Source: Aureococcus anophagefferens
Lineage: Eukaryota > Sar > Pelagophyceae > Pelagomonadales > Pelagomonadaceae
Assembly (NCBI RefSeq): GCF_000186865.1
Contig: NW_008705561.1
Coordinates: forward strand, 1,607,703 to 1,671,702
Length of the DNA stretch: 64,000 nucleotides
Direction: 5' to 3'
Position numbers and translations under genes: made by a program. The stretch's first letter is position 1, and each line of letters begins with the position of its first letter. Below, piece by piece: positions 47,401 to 55,197 of the stretch. The notes under the pieces are model-generated. The model did no database searches. It had not been told where the DNA came from and was given only the letters and a program-made list of their open reading frames with translations.

Positions 47401-47819
47401 GTGTGGAGGAAGGACACGACGCCGTCGCAGTCCCAGTCCGTGAAGTCCGCGGGCACCTCGACGTCGCCCTCCTCGTGCTCCATGATCTCCAGCACGCACG
47501 CGAGGCACCCGGCCGCGTCCTGTTCGCACGCGACGAACTCCTCGAGGCACGCCTCGTCGTCGACGTCCTGGAGCGACCGCCCGTCGCGCACGTCCCGCAG
47601 GAACCCGAGCCTCCGGCCCAGCGTGTAGGACGCGTCGGCTGCGTCCGCGAGCGCGGAAGTTTTGTAGTCTTCCGTCGGCGCGTTCGGCCGCGTCGTCTCC
47701 GGCGCCCCAAAGTCCGGCGCCGCGCGGGGACCCGCGCGCGCCTTCCGGGCGCGCTTGACCCACGACGACCGGGGGACCGCCGCGGCGGGGACCGCCGCGA
47801 GGGCGAGTAAGACGCGCAT
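44430..47819 (-). CDS. Large type I membrane protein with LNR repeat and repeated extracellular domains
   Basis: 1129 residues, single exon. The signal peptide MRVLLALAAVPAAAV supports the start at 47819. N-terminal Cys-rich helical region (CLEEFVACEQDAAGCLACVL), then a Lin-12/Notch-like repeat (HAAWLGDGACDADISQCYNT followed by CGWDGGDCC), then four or five related beta domains of about 110 residues, each with a GWxGxxxxI/V core and ending GCY..........EVSWxL (MTDAGWNGWGFVGYRVHKHD, DADGDGWGGVRYTITDEAGA, VVDSWGDGWNGADFTITDAE). A Cys-rich helical half follows (CEGTYDFGELDAFEACAKEL). A single membrane helix (VVVAFSVIGVAAVLAAIAFV) precedes a 40-residue cytosolic tail. Looks like a surface receptor or adhesion protein; ligand unknown. 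Pairs tail-to-tail with the gene at 43572. Confidence 0.75.
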   Translation of the reverse strand: MRVLLALAAVPAAAVPRSSWVKRARKARAGPRAAPDFGAPETTRPNAPTEDYKTSALADAADASYTLGRRLGFLRDVRDGRSLQDVDDEACLEEFVACEQDAAGCLACVLEIMEHEEGDVEVPADFTDWDCDGVVSFLHTIHVCEDLEARDDAAQKVCGVWAACATEVLDDDAATAAPAPAPVPANCSATACEVPHAAWLGDGACDADISQCYNTAACGWDGGDCCEATCRDTATRTCGTAAPYVCKDPDAQGCGSRAAAEIELEGGAGAYDYALYSVILDGFAAVSSGSYAGETSTTPACLADGCYVMEVKADDTYSSDPRWAVKKKDPQSGALVIAASGGGPAVCTFPVGGGVEEYCPAGCVDETAANCNDADQYVMAMTDAGWNGWGFVGYRVHKHDAAGEAGEEIRAGTLAMGHFGVEPMCIPDPGCYTVTLEWGWWSEEVSWELGKRGAGAVAAGGAPAQCDFSVGVTDAGQPFCPSTCAPADDATTDDHLITGGCDPDDASKLPYALEMYDADGDGWGGVRYTITDEAGAETSGSLNFGFQGQDDLCLAPGCYDFSFPPRSSQSRAAGWALGDVTEGGVVFSGSSSASCVFAVGGGECPSGPHTKEACGFDGVETPPPTSVFECDASQALAVMRVVDSWGDGWNGADFTITDAEGAIVGSDTLRDGAYAEFPYCVDGGCYNAAVSSGEWREEVSWQLVELLPDGTSLVRAHGAAPEQCGFALAAGNGEASIVHCDTACATQRAASDDWKGIGDDDFWNPGWDDAASGYAYDYGDGYAPNCENGDDCGVFDNFAGWAAASAIVDCLDQTVPDRAGDDPFVPELWADRPELCEGTYDFGELDAFEACAKELEEGVGDVDAQHAKAKACMALLVSAAPDGSEDLESDDELVKRLATMVYYAGDVGFCDCATNEEAIPACNDFADFRAVVREAHEACDALDAIDCAYLGAYAAECETGLVNKFGVLDLASPDQCAYVDDDGCGGMAIPAVRKWDCLFDDNYELTAAQKTFVLDVVTYCVDGDTDDGASPTRTDDYVPPDHKLTDDDAHASSHRSDDDGAAPRANPVVVAFSVIGVAAVLAAIAFVFYKYIYKQSDARPGRDGNAYGVAFAPLGRDDDDNAYVAPGGV

Positions 47820-47924
47820 GGAAGGAGCGCGCATCTCGGAGCCGGGCACAGGCGCGGATCACGCCGACGGCACCGAGACGAGATACCGAGACGTTGCCTT
47901 TGCAGGCCCAAGGTGCGGTGAAGC

Positions 47925-49441
47925 GATCAACGTACATCTAGGCCGGGGTCAACCGATTTTTTCTGACAAAGTTTACAACATTTTTAACCGAGAATTACAA
48001 AAATACCAGTTAAACTTCAGACAACACACCTAAAATTGACGCAAAATATGACAAAATTTCTCACCTAAAATTTACACATTTTTGATCTTAATACCCTCCC
48101 AGAATAGCCATATGTCTCTTTTGTAGGGACAAAATCGCCATATTACACACATTTTAGCCCAAAATACCATTTTTTTCCGGATTGCCATTTTACACCCCAA
48201 TCTATCATTCCCAAAAGTTACCATTTCTCTCACGTGTGTCCCAAAATCGCCAAATTTGGGCCTCTCTGTCATCCCAAAATCGCCATTTTGTTCGTGTCAA
48301 TGGATATTTTAAGGGATTTTTGTGTCTCCCTTGAAAATAGCACTCAAATGTCGTAGAAAACAAGGAGATAATTATTTAAAAAACCTACATATAGGACTAA
48401 AACAGGAAATGACACTTCAACATCTGTTTTTTGGAAAGCAGAGCAGTGTTCCTTGACAACATAACGTCTCCCACATTCGATTTAACTTTCCCATCAGAAT
48501 TACTATGATTTCATTCTGGGCAATGACTCCTCCATCCGGCAGGAATCAGCACGCACTCTGGCGCGACTTCTAGTTGTGAACTCACCCACTCAGGGCATCT
48601 TGCTCACGAAAACACAATTATGCGTTCAAGGGGTCAATTTTAACCATTTTTCTCCTAAATTAGCCAAAAAATACATAAATTCGCCTTAAATTAGCAAAAA
48701 ATAGCGAATATTACCAAAATGACCAAGATTTTGGTCAAAAATACAATTACGCAAAGTACAGTTTGTCAGTAAATTAACATACTTCAATAAGCCGATGTTT
48801 ACCTTACTAAGAAATTGACCAAAAAAACAAGCAATTTCGAGCAAATTTAGGCCATTTTCGTGAGAATAATGACCCCAAAACGTGAAATGCATTTTTTTCA
48901 TACATTTTTGTCATTAATTTTCCATCGAACTTCAACAAAATCGTTCTAGGGAACGCGAAAACACCCTTAGGATTATTATTATTATTATTTTGTATTTAGC
49001 GTCGGGGAAGCCGCATGCACAAGAGCACACGCGGCCTATAGGTCCCGGACGGAAGAAGTTGAAGTAGGCGGGGCAGCTGCCCCCCAGCAGGGGCCGGAGG
49101 CCCACGGATTTTACACTATAATCCTCCCTACCCTAGGCCGGCCCATAGGAATAATTAATAATTAATTAACAATACAGTTCGGCCCGGCGCAGCCAGAGAG
49201 GTTCCCCCAACGTTCCCCCAGCCGGGACGTTTCACCTGACTTGCAGTCAGGCATTTTCGCGCTACAGAGAGCGTTTAGCGCATAGGAGATGGTAACATTT
49301 CCCAACCACCTAGGAGGCGGTTCACTGGCAGCGAGATCCATTAGTCGTCCATAGAGGCTGTGCATCGACCGCGCGCGCGTCGACCGTGCGCGCGTCGATC
49401 GCGCGGTGAAATCGCGGCCAAAATTCGTTTATGGTCGTATC
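47925..49441. mobile_element. AT-rich mobile element, 1.5 kb, no intact gene
   Basis: Starts GATCAACGTACATCTAGG and ends TTATGGTCGTATC, both shared with 29158-29341. The interior 47945-48990 is strikingly AT-rich for this genome and built from degenerate copies of a CCCAAAATCGCCATTTT-like unit. An ATT microsatellite (48973-48990) and a GC-richer segment with a TAATAATTAATTAACAATAC stretch follow. Open frames are under 100 codons with no recognised transposase or polymerase, so it is probably non-autonomous. Its right edge coincides with the left edge of the duplicated cassette at 49440. Confidence 0.7.
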
Positions 49442-49619
49442 GACGCGAAGACCTTCATGTCCTTTGACGGCGCCGTGGGCACGCGCAGGCCGCGAGCCGC
49501 GCGGGGCAGGCGCAGCCGCCGAGGCACGTCGCGTTCGTCGGCCTGTGCACGTCCCAGGACGGATCGTCGACGGCGGCGACGGCGCGCGCGAGCAGCAGCG
49601 TCGCAAGGCCCGCCAGCAT
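49440..49619 (-). pseudogene. Truncated 5' fragment of the secreted glycosyltransferase-like gene
   Basis: Reads MLAGLATLLLARAVAAVDDP and TCLGGCACPARLAAC like the gene at 52529-53806, then shifts frame at a 2 bp insertion and is cut off by the mobile element at 49440. Not a functional gene. Confidence 0.85.
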
Positions 49620-49932
49620 GCCTACAGCTGTATAGGGGCCATCGCAAAATGCCACTGGAGTGTCCACTGGCCGCCATTATTCGCCATCGGCCGCCGGCGC
49701 GCCGCGCCGCCCCCCCCCGGCTGCCTCGAGACCCCGGCGAGCCACTCGATCCTCGTGGACGCGGCTAGACGGCAACGCCGGCTCGGCGCCTCCGAGTCGG
49801 CAACACCCGCCCGGCCGGCTGGATGATGCGATGGCTCATCGCAGCGATTGTGCTCGCCCGCTTCGCCGATAGCTCGTCGTGCTCCGTGCGGGACCCGCGG
49901 AAGAACGACTCGCCGGCGAAGCGCTCGAAGCA
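49440..49932. repeat. Duplicated bidirectional promoter cassette (copy of 53629-54119)
   Basis: 493 bp, near-identical and in the same orientation as 53629-54119, 4.19 kb away, with a 2 bp insertion near 49483. It contains the first codons of a minus-strand gene, the 0.2 kb bidirectional promoter, and the first 36 codons of a plus-strand sulfotransferase-like gene. Identity stops abruptly at GAAGCA (49932). Confidence 0.93.
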
Positions 49933-49975
49933 TGAGGTGCAGTGCGAGGGCGCTCGCCGCCAGAAGACGCGATGA
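49823..49975 (+). pseudogene. Truncated 5' fragment of a sulfotransferase-like gene (possible upstream ORF)
   Basis: 50 codons. It matches the start of the gene at 54010 (MMRWLIAAIVLARFADSSSC) for 36 codons and then continues into unrelated sequence. Its TGA stop (49973-49975) overlaps the ATG of the next gene (49972) as ATGA. Confidence 0.8.
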
Positions 49976-51340
49976 CGCGCGCCTGGGCCGTCGCCCTGGC
50001 CAGCGCCGTGCTGAGCCGCGTCGCGGCCGACGGCATGATCCGGAACGCCGAGGCCTACTGGGTAAGTAGGCGCGCGCCGCCCCGCGATCCCCCCCCCGCG
50101 CTCGCCGACCCGCAACCACCGTAGGTCATCGACCCGACGGACCAGACGTGCCTGACGGAGCTGGGCACCTTCGGCGCCTGCGACGACGACGCGCTCTTCA
50201 TGTACCTGAGCCGGCCCGTGGGGTTCTGGGACCGCCTCTTCCGCGGCGCGAAGTCGCGGCGGAGCCTGGCGATGGTCCTCGAGCCCGTGCCGTCGCGGAG
50301 CTGCCTCGCGACGAAGCGGGCCTTCGGCCGGACGATCCTCGGCGGCGGCGACTGCTCCTCCGTGTCCAAGGCCCAGCAGTGGGAGATGCTCCAGAGCAAC
50401 GCGCGGCGCTTCGCGGCGACGACGAACGAGGACGCCGTCGCGCACGTCGCGCTGACGACGAACGGCCAGAAGGACTGCGTCGTCCGCGACTCGTCCATCT
50501 GGTCCAAGGCCGCGCGCCTCCAGCGGGCCCTGAGCGAGGGCGGCTCCGCGGGCCGCGAGCGCACGCCCAAGGGCGCGCTCGCGAACACCGTCTCCGTGCT
50601 CCGGTGCGACGCGCGCGGCCACACGCCCCTCGAGCTCACGGCGTCCAACGTCGCCAACAGCGGCTTCCTCTTCCAGTCCGCCGACGGCGCCATGTGCTAC
50701 GACGGCGTCCGCTTCCGCGCGTGCTCCGACGAGGACCGGACGCTCCGCTGGGGCGTCGGTGTCCGCTTCTCGCGCGGCCGGCCCGAGACGTCGCTCTACA
50801 AGTTCTACAACGCGTCCGAGTCGTGCCTCGTCGAGGTCGGCGACCACGTGGCCCTGGGCTCCTGCGACGCCAAGGGCGCGCGCGGCTGGGGCGTCACCAA
50901 GGGCCGCCTCTGCCGCGGCGGCGACTGCGTCAAGTCCGGCAAGTGCCTCGCGCGGTCCGCCTTCGACGCCGCCGCGAAGCTGTTCCCCTGCAAGCAGAAC
51001 ATCTACGAGCACCTCACGCTCACCCTCGACTCCGACGGCTCCGACGCGCGCGTTCCGCCGCGTCCTCTTTTTTCGGTGTTCGCCCGTCGCGAGATGATGT
51101 TCCACTTGGTCCGTGTTACCGAATCGAGGATTAAGACCCCTCACACAAGCCATGTGATCAACAATCCAAGTACCTGATCGCTCCCCTCGTCCGCGCGCGC
51201 CCCGCGGCGCCCCGCGCGCCCCGCGCGACGTTCCCGCGCCCCGCAGGCTCGCGCAGGCGCTCAAGGAGGCCGCGGAGCGCGAGAAGGCCGCCGAGGCCGC
51301 GAAGCTCGGGCCCGGCCGCGCGTCGACCTACAAGGTCTAG
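49972..51340 (+). CDS. Secreted protein, beta-trefoil-lectin-like C-terminal half
   Basis: join(49972..50061,50125..51051,51257..51340), 366 residues. Signal peptide MTRAWAVALASAVLSRVAAD; the first intron is strongly canonical (GTAAGTAGG...ACCGTAG). The middle (TCLTELGTFGACDDDALFMY, RSCLATKRAFGRTILGGGDC) is Cys-containing and unrecognised. Residues 210-320 (NSGFLFQSADGAMCYDGVRF, SCLVEVGDHVALGSCDAKGA, RGWGVTKGRLCRGGDC, CLARS) have the short strand pattern with C/W spacing of beta-trefoil carbohydrate-binding domains; this is tentative. The last exon adds a helical tail (ALKEAAEREKAAEAAKLGPG). The second intron's exact ends are less certain. It lies immediately downstream of the captured promoter cassette. 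An alternative transcript could splice from the captured codons (donor GAG|GTGCAG at about 49937) into exon 2 in phase. Confidence 0.7.
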
Positions 51341-51381
51341 GGCCCAGACGACTAAGCAAGATCAAGCCGACGCGTGGAACT

Positions 51382-52437
51382 TCAGTAGTAGTTTAAGCCC
51401 CGCAGGCGGTGGGCGGGCGAGAGCAGGCACGCCAAAAGGGATCCGAGCGTGCGCGCGTCGCGGATGGTGTCAGAACCATCAATACGATAGCCGACGCTGG
51501 CGTCCATGAGCTCGTATGAAGGTTCGTTTGGGTCGTGGCGCCAAGGTTCGACGGGCGCAAACTGAAGACGGCAAACGAGGCTGATCCGATCGACGCGCTC
51601 CTTCTTTCTTCCGGGAGCCCGGACGTAAGCGTCGAAGTAATGGGGATGTGTTCCAAACTCTTCGAACCGGCGTTGAGAGATGAAATCTCCGCCAAAGCCG
51701 AAGATAGACACACGACCGTTATCTTCTGTGATGGAATTGCCGAATTCGTCTTCGTACACATCCTCGAAATGACACGAACCGTCCCGCCAGAGCTCGACAA
51801 TCTTCTCGTCACCGACGACGTAGCAGGAGGTCTTCGCAGTGGCCAGCTCTTCTTCGTAATAGGGTCCTCGCGGCTCTTTTAAGACCCACATCAGCTGGCG
51901 TCCCTTTTGGCGCTCGCCGTAGGCATCCTCGCCGCCCCACTTGAGCTTGCCGGCGACGCCGTCGACGACGAGAATGACGGTTGGATGACGGACGAGCGAG
52001 GGCAAGCCGTGCCAACAATTGACGCCAAGGAGAGCCTTGGGAAGGTTTTCCTCTACTAATCTTCCAACCGAGCCTTCGTCAAAATGAGTAGCCCGCCACC
52101 GCGATTCGAACAGCCGGCAGAGGTCACGGCCGGTGCCTTTTAGAACTGCGGACAGCGCGGGCGCGGCCATGTCGAAGCGCCGGCGCCAGATCGAGTCCGT
52201 GAAGTCCGCGCGCACGAGCTTTAGGAGATCCATCCCCGTGGTCTCGAGCGTCAGCAGCGTGTCGGTGGCGCAGAAGGTGGCGACGCCAAGCCAGACATCG
52301 GTGGGCAGGCGCGGCGCTCGCGTCGCGCACTCAATGAGGCCTTCGCGGTCGTTCGCCTCAACGCCCTCGACGCGCGCGCACTCATTTACGCCGGGCTCAT
52401 CCACGCACGGTGTGCCCTCGTGCGAGCACCGAGCCAT
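51382..52437 (-). CDS. F-box domain protein
   Basis: 351 residues. The F-box lies near residues 43-85: LPTDVWLGVATFCATDTLLT, then LETTGMDLLKLVRADFTDSI, then WRRRFDMAAP. The rest contains a mixed alpha/beta region with HPTVILVVDGVAGKLKWGGE, LWRDGSCHFEDVYEDEFGNS and a C-terminal DASVGYRIDGSDTIRDARTL that I cannot assign to a repeat family. Likely the substrate-recognition subunit of an SCF ubiquitin ligase. GC and codon use are noticeably more relaxed than in neighbouring genes. It ends 41 bp from the convergent gene at 51340. Confidence 0.72.
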   Translation of the reverse strand: MARCSHEGTPCVDEPGVNECARVEGVEANDREGLIECATRAPRLPTDVWLGVATFCATDTLLTLETTGMDLLKLVRADFTDSIWRRRFDMAAPALSAVLKGTGRDLCRLFESRWRATHFDEGSVGRLVEENLPKALLGVNCWHGLPSLVRHPTVILVVDGVAGKLKWGGEDAYGERQKGRQLMWVLKEPRGPYYEEELATAKTSCYVVGDEKIVELWRDGSCHFEDVYEDEFGNSITEDNGRVSIFGFGGDFISQRRFEEFGTHPHYFDAYVRAPGRKKERVDRISLVCRLQFAPVEPWRHDPNEPSYELMDASVGYRIDGSDTIRDARTLGSLLACLLSPAHRLRGLNYY

Positions 52438-52528
52438 ATCGAGAACGATCTGCCGTGTCTGCCGGCTTCACTTTAGCGGCAAGGACGGCCTGCGCTGCGG
52501 CAGCCTTGAGTCTTACTTTGAGTCTTAA

Positions 52529-53806
52529 TCACGCCGCCGCGCAGAGCCGCGGCGCCACCAAGCTCCGGTCCCGGGCCTTGTAGCGCGCGTCGTCGCGGCG
52601 CTTGAAGCAGGAGTACGTGCAGCCGCCGCCGAAGCACGCGCCGCCGTCGCGGCGGTCGTCCGCGGGCCCGTAGACGCAGGGCCGGCGCTTCGCGTAGGAG
52701 TGGTAGGCGACGTAGTCGTAGCCCGCCTTGAAGTCGATCGCGCGGATGTCGGCGTCGTCGCGCGCGCCGCGCTGCGCGCCCGCGGGCCAGCCGTCCGCGG
52801 CCTCGCACTCGACGATCGTCTTCGGGCCCGGCCCGTTGGCCCAGTAGAGCTGGCGGACGGCGACGCTCGCCGGGAAGGCGCGCCGGGCGTAGTGGAAGTA
52901 GAACTGGTACTCGGAGAAGGCGTTGCGGTGCGCCTCGGCGACGACGCCGACGGCCGGCCGGAGCAGCGCGTCGTACAGGGGCGCGCCGTGCAGCGCCGAG
53001 ACGCGCGCGTCGAGCGCCGCGAGGACGTCGGCGCGCATGGCCATGTGGTGGACGACCCCCGAGATGTCGCGGCCGGCGGCGTCGGGCAGGGGCTTGCCGT
53101 CGTCGTCGCCCAGGAGCTTTTTGTTCGTGTCGTAGTAGAGGCCGTGCGACTCCCGCGAGAACGCGTACGCGTACGTCGCGTCGCAGCGCCCGGCGCTGTT
53201 CGCCGTGCCGTGGACGAAGGCGACGTCCCGCAGGAGCACGACGTCGCTGTCGACGATCAGCGTGTCGCGGTCGGGCGCGCGCGCGACGTCCTCCGCGGTC
53301 CAGTTGCCCGGCCCGCCGCCGGCGTCGGCGCGCGCGATGCCCCGGCCGCAGTAGAGCTTCAGGAGCTGCTGGAGGTACCAGCCCACGGCGTACTGGTAGC
53401 TCCCGGCGTGGTGCGCGCCCGAGCGCGTCTCGAGGTGGCGCTTGATGGACGCGTAGTCGAAGGGGAAGTGGCCGCCGTCCTCGTCGAACCACTTGACGAA
53501 GTTCTCCGGCCGGCCCCGGTGGCGCCGCGCGTTCACGGCGGCGATAACCCGGTCGACCTCCGGCGACTTGCGCGACACGACGTGGATCGACTCGATGTCG
53601 ACGGCGTGCTCCGCGAGGGACGCGAGGCTCGACGCGAAGACCTTCATGTCCTTGGACGGCGCCGTGGGCACGCAGGCCGCGAGCCGCGCCGGGCAGGCGC
53701 AGCCGCCGAGGCACGTCGCGTTCGTCGGCGTGTGCACGTCCCAGGACGGGTCGTCGACGGCGGCGACGGCGCGCGCGAGCAGCAGCGTCGCAAGGCCCGC
53801 CAGCAT
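52529..53806 (-). CDS. Secreted/Golgi glycosyltransferase-like protein
   Basis: 425 residues. Of two in-frame ATGs (53854 and 53806) the inner one is chosen because it begins a signal peptide (MLAGLATLLLARAVAAVDDP). After a Cys-rich stretch (CLGGCACPARLAAC), the sequence resembles nucleotide-diphospho-sugar transferases: VDIESIHVVSRKSPEVDRVI, YQYAVGWYLQQLLKLYCGRG, then DTLIVDSDVVLLRDVAFVHG, where DSD fits a metal-binding DxD, and later FSEYQFYFHYARRAFPASVA. This pattern is like the DUF6492-type family. C terminus with GGCTYSC. Donor and acceptor unknown. Shares a bidirectional promoter with 54010; the first exon region is duplicated at 49440. Confidence 0.68.
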   Translation of the reverse strand: MLAGLATLLLARAVAAVDDPSWDVHTPTNATCLGGCACPARLAACVPTAPSKDMKVFASSLASLAEHAVDIESIHVVSRKSPEVDRVIAAVNARRHRGRPENFVKWFDEDGGHFPFDYASIKRHLETRSGAHHAGSYQYAVGWYLQQLLKLYCGRGIARADAGGGPGNWTAEDVARAPDRDTLIVDSDVVLLRDVAFVHGTANSAGRCDATYAYAFSRESHGLYYDTNKKLLGDDDGKPLPDAAGRDISGVVHHMAMRADVLAALDARVSALHGAPLYDALLRPAVGVVAEAHRNAFSEYQFYFHYARRAFPASVAVRQLYWANGPGPKTIVECEAADGWPAGAQRGARDDADIRAIDFKAGYDYVAYHSYAKRRPCVYGPADDRRDGGACFGGGCTYSCFKRRDDARYKARDRSLVAPRLCAAA

Positions 53807-54119
53807 GCCTACAGCTGTATAGGGGCCATCGCAAAATGCCACTGGAGTGTCCACTGGCCGCCATTATTCGCCATCGGCCGCCGGCGCGCCGCGCCGCCCC
53901 CCCCCGGCTGCCTCGAGACCCCGGCGAGCCACTCGATCCTCGTGGACGCGGCTAGACGGCAACGCCGGCTCGGCGCCTCCGAGTCGGCAACACCCGCCCG
54001 GCCGGCTGGATGATGCGATGGCTCATCGCAGCGATTGTGCTCGCCCGCTTCGCCGATAGCTCGTCGTGCTCCGTGCGGGACCCGCGGAAGAACGACTCGC
54101 CGGCGAAGCGCTCGAAGCA
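53629..54119. repeat. Parent copy of the duplicated promoter cassette
   Basis: Here both flanking genes are intact, so this is taken as the original. It spans codons 1-59 of the minus-strand gene, the promoter (53807-54009) and codons 1-36 of the plus-strand gene. Confidence 0.9.
53807..54009. promoter_or_regulatory. Bidirectional promoter interval (203 bp)
   Basis: Separates head-to-head starts at 53806 (minus) and 54010 (plus). Contains a CCACTGGAGTGTCCACTGG imperfect palindrome at about 53838-53856 and a C9 run at 53898-53906. Preserved almost base for base in the copy at 49620-49822. Confidence 0.6.
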
Positions 54120-55197
54120 GGTCGACATCTTCGTCGCCGGCGTCGAGGGCAGCGGCCACCACGGCGTCGTGCTCGGGCTGCTGCAGCCCCTGATCAAGCA
54201 CACCATGCAGATCGAGAGCGCCGAGGAGAAGGCCTGCATCAAGACGGGCGAAATGCCCTTCTACGAGATGGACCGGGGCGGCAAGGGCGCGCGCTGCGTC
54301 GCCCGGGGGAACGTCGGCTGGGAGTCGTTCCCGAGCAAGCGGCGCGTCTTCGAGAACGAGCGCTACGCGATGCTCTACGAGAGCCCGGACTGCCTCGCGG
54401 GCAACGTGCCCGCCGGCCGCTTCCCCGGCCGCTGGAACAAGCTCAAGGAGCCCGACTCCTGCTACCGCTGCGGCGGCTGGCGCGCGACGCTCGAGGATCT
54501 CTACGTCCGCCACGCGCGGTCGGACCGGCTCAGCGTCGCGGCGTTCCAGCGCGGCTTCCCGAGCCTCAAGGTCATTTTCCTCTGGCGCAACTTCATCCAC
54601 TCCGTCTTCAGCCACCCGCCCTGGGACGGCGGCATCCGGGGCCACGCGATGATGCTCGCCGCGCACGCGGCGGCGCTGGCCGACGACGCGCGGAACATGA
54701 CGAACGGCTCCTTCCGCGTGCTGCGCTACGAGGCGCTCCAGAACCCCCGCTCCTACAGCGAGGCCGCCGAGGCCATCGTCGACTTTCTCGGCTACGCGCC
54801 GTCCATGCCCGTCCGCGAGGCCGCGGCGCTCGCGCGGTCGCGCGCGTGGCGCCAGCCGTCGTCGGAGCACGCCGCGAGCGCGGAGAAGGCGTCCAAGGAC
54901 CACGAGCGGGCGGCGGAGGTCGACGAGGCCTTCCGCGACCGCTGGGCCATCTTCCTCCGCCCCGAGCACCAGCTCGTGCCCTTCGTGGAGAGGCGACGGT
55001 TGATCAGGCTGAAGAGCAAGAAGAAGAAGCGGGACGAGGCCGCGGCGCCCGCGAACTGGACGACGGCGACCTGCCTCGCGCCGAAGCTCGAGCCCTGCCG
55101 CCGCTGCACGCCCGTGCCCGTGACGACCACGGCCAAGGGCGGCGAGGGGCGCTGGTGCGTCCACACGAAGGAGCAGCTCACGAGGTGCTGTAATTAG
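54010..55197 (+). CDS. Sulfotransferase-like secretory protein (GVEGSGHHG family), paralogue 1
   Basis: 395 residues, single exon. Signal/anchor MMRWLIAAIVLARFADSSSC. The P-loop-like DIFVAGVEGSGHHGVVLGLL is in the position of the PAPS phosphosulfate loop; VIFLWRNFIHSVFSHPPWDG then GGIRGHAMMLA fits the 3'-phosphate-binding strand and helix; FRVLRYEALQNPRSYSEAAE followed by VDFLGY is a typical late sulfotransferase segment. Paired cysteines (CYRCGG, CRRC, RCCN) suggest lumenal disulfides. Probably sulfates a glycan or small secreted molecule; the family is not one with a known substrate to me. Paralogue at 56252; promoter and first 36 codons duplicated at 49440. Confidence 0.72.
   Translation: MMRWLIAAIVLARFADSSSCSVRDPRKNDSPAKRSKQVDIFVAGVEGSGHHGVVLGLLQPLIKHTMQIESAEEKACIKTGEMPFYEMDRGGKGARCVARGNVGWESFPSKRRVFENERYAMLYESPDCLAGNVPAGRFPGRWNKLKEPDSCYRCGGWRATLEDLYVRHARSDRLSVAAFQRGFPSLKVIFLWRNFIHSVFSHPPWDGGIRGHAMMLAAHAAALADDARNMTNGSFRVLRYEALQNPRSYSEAAEAIVDFLGYAPSMPVREAAALARSRAWRQPSSEHAASAEKASKDHERAAEVDEAFRDRWAIFLRPEHQLVPFVERRRLIRLKSKKKKRDEAAAPANWTTATCLAPKLEPCRRCTPVPVTTTAKGGEGRWCVHTKEQLTRCCN

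Noticed and set aside
49235..49251. tRNA-like anticodon arm (CCTGACTTGCAGTCAGG; reads as Ala or Cys depending on strand)
   Set aside because: A 5-6 bp stem with a 7 nt loop is present, but no D-arm, T-arm (GGTTCRANYCC) or acceptor stem could be found around it. Treated as a hairpin within the mobile element.
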